Assembly: GCA_008802785.1 (NCBI GenBank)
Contig: VUYT01000054.1
Coordinates: 1-64,000, forward strand
Reading direction: 5' to 3'
DNA: 64,000 nt
Source of the DNA: Symmetrospora coprosmae
Lineage: Eukaryota; Basidiomycota; Cystobasidiomycetes; Symmetrosporaceae
The notes beneath the pieces are model-generated. The model searched no databases. It saw only the letters and a list, made by a program, of their open reading frames with translations, and was not told where the DNA came from. The position numbers and the translations under genes were made by a program. How positions within the stretch are numbered: the stretch's first letter is position 1; each line of letters opens with the position of its first letter. Below are positions 58,719-64,000 of the stretch, piece after piece.

Positions 58719-59422
58719 ATGCCATTCCAAGCAGTCGGTCAAATCGCACATCACGCTGCCCGTGCGCTGCATGGCTTTGAAGGCGCGGGTGAGTCGTCGT
58801 GGCCACACGAGCAGCTCATCTCTGCGATTGAGACTTACTCCGGACATCGCAACAGCCATGGTGAAACGACAGGCAACGAGCACTCTCGCTCCCACTACGG
58901 CTGCCGTTCCGACTACTCTAGTCGTCTCGAACGAAGGCGGAGTCACCACGCTCTCGCTGACCGACACTGGCGACGCTCAGCAAGCCATCAGCACCCTCCT
59001 TTCCGCCTACAGCTCCGCGGACCAGACGCTGGCGTCCGCCAACTCTGCTGCCGTCCAGTCATTTTCCGACTTTATCCGTGCCCAGGAGTCCATCAACTCG
59101 GTGCTCTCGGCAGGAGGAACTCCAATCATTGCTGGAAACAGTGCGTCCATCTTGCAGGTTCGTCGAGTGTACAGGTCGGCTGATCATGAGACTTTCCCTC
59201 GCAGCTCCCGTAACAGTCACGCCAGTCAGCCGACCTACCTCGGGCGTCGCGCCGACAGGCGTTGTTCCCAGCAGAAACTCGACATCTCTAGCTCCATCAT
59301 CTTCTACGGCTGCCTCGTCAAGCCAAGCTCCCACTGGAGCAGCCTCTCACACCGTTCACGCCAAGCTCGGCTTGATTGGTTTAATGGGTTTGGCTGCGAG
59401 TTACGTTGCGTTCGCGGTCTAG
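58719..59422 (+). CDS. Ser/Thr/Ala-rich protein with GPI-anchor-like C terminus
   Basis: Exon 1 starts MPFQAVGQIAHHAARAL, and splicing at GTGAGT (58791) to a CAG near 58854 gives AMVKRQATSTLAPTTA; KR there could be a Kex2-type cleavage site. The body is rich in Ser, Thr and Ala (STLLSAYSSADQTLASANS). After a second intron (about 59138-59205) come PVTVTPVSRPTSG and a Ser-rich linker. The end is hydrophobic, LGLIGLMGLAASYVAFAV, as expected for a GPI-anchored wall protein. However, the N terminus is not a clear signal peptide, so the true start may lie in an undetected upstream exon. Confidence 0.55.
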
Positions 59423-59519
59423 GTACCTGGCGTAGCTCTCCGTCTCCCTTCACTTTCGAACCAAACCTTCTGCGATGTACGCGACACCGTCTGGAACGTG
59501 TGCAGATGTCCTTGTGAAG

Positions 59520-60738
59520 TAATCCACATTTGGTCGTTTTACATGCTACAATGACTGTGATCGTCCTCTACAAGGCGAGTGGTGTCCAGACGCGATGCAG
59601 TCAACTCTCGTGCCGGTGTGTCAAGGGTGTACCACAGGCTAGAAGCGGATCGAGAGTCATTGCATTCGCAGATCGGGAATTACAGCGCTTCGCAGTCGAG
59701 CAGCAATCTACCAGAGATGCGCAGGAAGGGGATCTGCCGCGTGAACCATCATCGCCAAAGCGCGCTGATGGTGCTAGTCCGTGTCTTGGCAGGCTGTAAG
59801 ACAAGCGGTTTGGGCTGTAAGGCGAGCGGTTTGAGCTCTCTCTGACCGTCGACTTGCGCCATCCTGCGTCGTAGTTGAATATCTCTGATTATGCCTGCCT
59901 TTGTGACCTCGCAATACACTGCGATGGCTGAATGCGGCTTCCCGTGGTTCCTGGTAGCAACCTCGCCGTAGATGCGCTGGGCGTGCTGGAACCCTGGATC
60001 GGCAGCCCTGCCCGCGCTGGATAGTAAGATTGTCTGGGCGGGACCATGCTGGCCCTCTCGGATCGAGACGATGAAGTCTAAACCACCATGGCGGGCGTTT
60101 CGTTTAGATGTTAATTCAGCTCTAACGTTTGAACCCCAGCGCGCAAGGGTAGCATGACCCAGTCCGTCCTGCTGGTTGGCTTCCTTAGCGCCGCGCCTCT
60201 GCTGTTGAGAGGAGATCAGCGGTCCAGAAATCGATGTAACGGTTTATGGCAGGGGAATCAGCCCCTGCAGCTTCGCGACAGGCGGCGCCACAGGTCCATC
60301 GTGAGAGGTCGCTGTACCTGCCAGCTTCGGCTGACCAGCAGATGTAGGCAACAGGGACAGTGGCGCGTAGGCAGTCGGTTGTGCGCAATGGGCTTTCCTG
60401 TCGAGGGGATGCATCTGGTGGAAGATAGATGGATAGGGACACTGGGCAGATATGTGAGCGAGTTGTCGACGAGATGTGATTCGGTTGTCCAGCAGCGCCA
60501 GGCTGCTCGGTCGACGTTTGACGGGGGTACATGGGAGGAGATACAGTTTAGACGTGATGGCAAGAGTAACCCTAGGTCAGTGCGCCGCAGTTCAGCAAAC
60601 GTCGCGTACGCCCTCGCAGCAGCTGTTTAGCTGAAGGAGGCGCTGCACCTCATACAGCCAGCAGCTCAAGGGGATCGGCAGCGACCGATTTCCCACCCAG
60701 CACCTTTGTCACGAACGACCATTGAGGCCAGATTCAGG
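59520..60738. other. Intergenic region with a short tandem repeat
   Basis: No supportable gene in about 1.2 kb. Around 59793-59832 a unit close to ggctgtaaggcgagcggtttg is repeated about twice. Open frames here are short and lack motifs. Confidence 0.45.
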
Positions 60739-62572
60739 ATGGACCCCCTGAGCTATGCCCGTGGTTGAGCGTAATTGCCGAACCTCGATTATCGATGTTC
60801 AACTTCGCCACTGGATGCTGGTCTGCTTCCAGCTGCGAACGCTCAGGATATCCTTGGCTTTGACTCAAATGGGCCAGCCTCCTTGTTTGGTATGGACCTT
60901 CCGCCAAAGTCTCGAAACTGCTACATTGAGGCCTTGGAGGAGAGCGTAAGGGATGCTGCGACCGGCGACAGAGCCTCCGACCCGATAGACGTCATGGACG
61001 GCTTTCATCGCCTCCCGCCAGAATTGCTCCCTTGTATACTGGAGCACTTGCGCTATCGGCAGGGGGAGTTGGCAAGAGTCTCTCTAGTCTGTCGAGAGTG
61101 GGCGCGCATTGCAAAGCCGGTGAGGCGGAGCAGACCTGACATCTCCGGAGGACTTGCCGAAGCTGATCGCGCAGGCGTTTTCACGCAGCTCATCTGGGAA
61201 TGGGTACGCTCCCGCGACTCGGACAGGATAGAAAAGGCCTTCTCAGCCCTCTCGCAATCACCCGAACTTTGCTCGCATGTTCGCGAGCTGGAAGTCCGCG
61301 TCTACCCGCTGGCATCGCTTTCCAAGCTGGAGCACTTGGACGACGAGGTACTCACGACGTTCCGGCATACTACGAACTTGCGCAGTCTCGTCTGGACGCG
61401 CAAAGGTAGCCTCCGTGCAGAGGTCCTGGACGCCATCTGTCAGCTCCCACAGCTTGAGAAGCTGGAGCTGAATGCCACACCTGCGGGCGGATGGCGGGCT
61501 GAACAGCTCCTCTCGCTGCCGATTGCCATCAAGTCGCTTTCACTTCTCCTACCGAATCGGGACGTCATCTCTTATAGCCTCCCTGACTGGCTGCAAGCTC
61601 AATCTCGAGGCGCCACCTCAGGTCTTCGCAGCCTCTCCATCATCTGCCTGGAGTCGCCAATTGTCAATCACACCACTCTGGCGGAACTGTCTCCATACTT
61701 CTCGTCCTTGACGTCCCTCACCTTGAGCGGCTGCACGCGCGTCGGCGACGACGATGTGCTGCTGGCTCTCCGGAGTTGCAAGCAGCTCAAGCATCTGGCT
61801 CTCGAGGCCGTCAGCATTTCCGTCGACTTTTACGGTAAAGCCGCGCCCCTTATCCCCAATCTCCTCTCTCTACGAACGCGGCACCCCGGTCGGCGGCATC
61901 CCAAGCAGGCTACATACTACACAGGCCTCTCGCAGCTGGTCGCCGCATGTCCCCATTTCCAATCGTTCACTCACTACCTGTCTGGAGACACGGAGCGAGG
62001 TTGGCATCCAGAAGTCGCGCCGGACTTTGTCCAGACGCTAGTCAAAACCTGTGGAGACAGACTTATCCGATTCGAAGTCTCCGGACTTTCGATGTCGCTG
62101 GAGAGCGTCCGGGAGATCTGCTTTGGGGCCAGGAAGCTCCGGCAGCTAGTCGTGCCCGTTCCTGACAGCGACTTGGTGCGTGCAGAATGCATGACTTGTA
62201 CTCGTCCCGCTCAAGCTGACTCTCCCGAGCCTTTTACCGCCTCAGAATGAGTTCCGCTTCTATACTCTGGGCCTAACATCCCTGCGGTCACTTCACATTG
62301 TCTCGCCGGCCACCACAGTACTGCAAGTCTCGCTCGCGAGAATGCTGGACCTCGTCAAACACTCGGCTCCGACTCTCCTCCAGATAGGCATTCAAAACCG
62401 CGTCCGCTCCATCGGCAGGGAAGTTGTGCGCGGAGACGTCCTGCCCTACGAAGAGCAGGAGATGGGTCCGACAGCACCGTGGTTCGTTCGCAACGGGATC
62501 CGAGTCTCGCTTCAGCAATGGGACGAGCCGCTAGGCGTCTGGCCGGAGGCATTGCTCGTTGTGCGGACTTGA
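60739..62572 (+). CDS. F-box protein with leucine-rich-repeat-like region
   Basis: Likely SCF ubiquitin-ligase substrate receptor. The ATG at 60739 gives MDPLSYAR, spliced in phase to AANAQDILGFDSNG. The F-box is FHRLPPELLPCILEHLRYRQGE followed by SLVCREWARIAKPV. About 400 residues of irregular LRR-type repeats follow, e.g. LRSLVWTRKGS, LEKLELNA, LTSLTLSGCTRVGDDDVL and LKHLALEAVS. An intron near 62174-62249 joins SDL to NEFRFYTLGLTSLRSLHI, and the protein ends EALLVVRT at 62572. Intact. A second, shorter F-box-like gene occurs at 21.9 kb, but I see no close similarity between the two. Confidence 0.8.
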
Positions 62573-62676
62573 TAATGTGGCTTGTGCCTGCTCTGCATTT
62601 GGCTGTTGATACGGACAACACGTGTAGCGCTGTACATAGACCGTGGATCTGCTCAATCTATTACGGTGCGTAGCTC

Positions 62677-64000
62677 TCAAGCTGCGACCTTGTTGACAAA
62701 GAGGCGGTACGTCTCTGCACTGTCGGCTGTACTGATCTCGATAACGTTGAGACCGGGTGCTGGTCTCGCTAGCCAGTGCTGGCTCGCGCTGTCCAGGGCT
62801 CCCGGAGCTTCCGCAATGCTGTGCTGGGGTCGCATCGTCACGCGAAGCTGTTGCAGCGTGTCGATATCTGCCTGGCCCGAGGTCGACAGCTGCGGGATAA
62901 TGTCGATCCTATCGACAGCTTTTGGGCACACAAGGGTGTGCTGCCGGACCTGTGAATTGTGCAGCACGTGCTGGATGGAAGCTCTCTCGCTGCTCGTGTC
63001 GCTTCCATTCGCCATGGCGTTCGATGCCGAGGAGGAAGCCAAGACGACGGTGAAGGAGCGGACGTACGGCGTCTGGCCAGCGACGAGCTGTGAGATGACT
63101 CGCTGCCTTGGCCCAGGCGAGACCGAGGAGAGGATTGGCGAGGCACCTTTCGCGAATGGCACGGTCGTTGATGGGCCTTGTACAGATAAGCCATGACCGA
63201 GTGTGGGCATGGCGAGCGGTTGCGCCTGCGCCGGCTGCCCTGCCTGGGGTACGGGTATATCTTCCAGCGTCCGCGGAGGCTGCTGTCCGGACGCTCCGCC
63301 TGCCGAAATTGGGCCAGCTACAGGGGCAGGGCCATTCACGGCGGCTTGCTCCTCTTCCTCCTCGTCGTCCTGTTCCATCATCAGCGCGCTGTCGTCCCAC
63401 TCGTCCGCAAAAGCGATGTTCTCGATGCCGCCGTGTTGGCCCATCTGCAGCGTGATCTGCCCGGTCGAGTCGCGCCCTGCTGCATTGGCAGCGTTTTGCC
63501 CGCCCGGTCCCCCGATGTTTAGACGCAGATTGTTGTACTGCTGCCCCGGGCCGCCTTGCTGCTGTAGCGAGGCGTACTGCGACGACACTGCTTGTTGGTC
63601 TTTGTTCCGCGGGCGAACGAGGAAGTCTGGCGCAGGCTCCTTCATCTGTTCTGCGAAGTAGTCCTATCGTATGGCGGTCGGATTTAGCAAGAGCACCGGA
63701 ACTGGACAAGAAGCCAGGTGAAGGCGAGCTGCTCACCTGGAGAACTTTCGAGTCTTGCCATACCTGTGAGCCTTCCTGGTTGTAGTACTGAGCGTTGATG
63801 AAGATGGCGTTAACGTCGTCGATGAACTTCTGGATGGTGGGGTAGTTCCGGTTCTTCAGGCGGGACTAATCAAGCCGGGATGGCCGGCTTCGTATTAGCG
63901 TCAAGCTTCAAATGCGGAAACGAGAACGGACGCACTCGGACAAGCTGAAATGAGACAGGGCGCTGGATCAACTGATAGTAGTCGGGGTATTGATCCGGCG
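62677..64000 (-). CDS. Bromodomain protein, RSC4-like chromatin-remodelling subunit (5' part outside window)
   Basis: Acetyl-lysine reader of an RSC-type SWI/SNF remodeller. From the window edge inward: YPDYYQLIQRPVSF, then LKNRNYPTIQKFIDDVNAIF, NAQYYNQEGSQVWQDSKVLQ, the second half of a bromodomain with the conserved Asn region (INAQYYN). An intron follows, then DYFAEQMKEP. A Gln/Gly/Asp-Glu-rich linker (MEQDDEEEEE) leads to a C-terminal domain with SFTVVLASSSA, LRVTMRPQHSIAEAPG and GLNVIEISTAD, reminiscent of the RSC4 C terminus. It ends at 62677 with YRLFVNKVAA. The N terminus, with any first bromodomain, lies beyond 64000. Confidence 0.78.

Noticed and set aside
1-64000. CRISPR arrays, rRNA genes, bacterial operons or riboswitches
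   Set aside because: No regularly spaced direct repeats, rRNA core sequences or bacterial gene organisation occur; the window is intron-rich fungal nuclear DNA.

Overview
This window reads as nuclear DNA of a basidiomycete-type fungus. Genes sit on both strands and are cut by many short GT-AG introns of about 45-110 bases, often with a CTGAC/CTAAT-like branch site; CAG acceptors are usual and several joins need GAG. Recognisable proteins are fungal: a heterotrimeric G-protein alpha subunit, a MATA-type HMG-box factor, a sphingoid-base-phosphate phosphatase, a Gyp1-like TBC protein and an RSC4-like bromodomain protein. I cannot name the species. Coordinates given for spliced genes are start-to-stop spans; exon edges were inferred by eye from splice signals and frame continuity.

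Left end (1-7 kb): an intact G-alpha gene and an HMG-box/Gln-rich transcription factor gene. The HMG gene carries one in-frame TAG just after the box although the long tail behind it is still open.

Middle-left (7.6-20 kb): a lipid/membrane cluster flanked by a duplicated block. An ICMT-like methyltransferase gene (7.7-8.3 kb) stands divergently from an orphan gene (8.6-9.4 kb); the same pair recurs at 18.0-18.6 and 18.9-19.8 kb, and a third orphan paralogue lies at 9.9-10.7 kb. Between the pairs are a glycerol-3-phosphate/DHAP acyltransferase family gene and an LCB3-type phosphatase gene. The second methyltransferase copy has a premature stop, while 365 bases of it are identical to the first copy, which points to gene conversion. 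A damaged 3' part of a MYG1-like gene follows.

Middle (20-54 kb): F-box-like and PHD-finger genes, a long minus-strand nuclear-type gene, a ubiquitin-specific protease gene that appears to continue into C2H2 zinc fingers, a large orphan gene convergent to it, a compact RNase III gene and an intron-containing tRNA-like gene. Much of 24-27, 43-49 and 49-51.5 kb could not be resolved into genes.

Right end (54-64 kb): dCMP deaminase, TBC-domain Rab GAP, a Ser/Thr/Ala-rich protein with a GPI-like tail, an F-box/LRR-like protein, and an RSC4-like protein that runs off the end. I saw no reverse transcriptase, capsid, integrase, transposase, rRNA or CRISPR signal.
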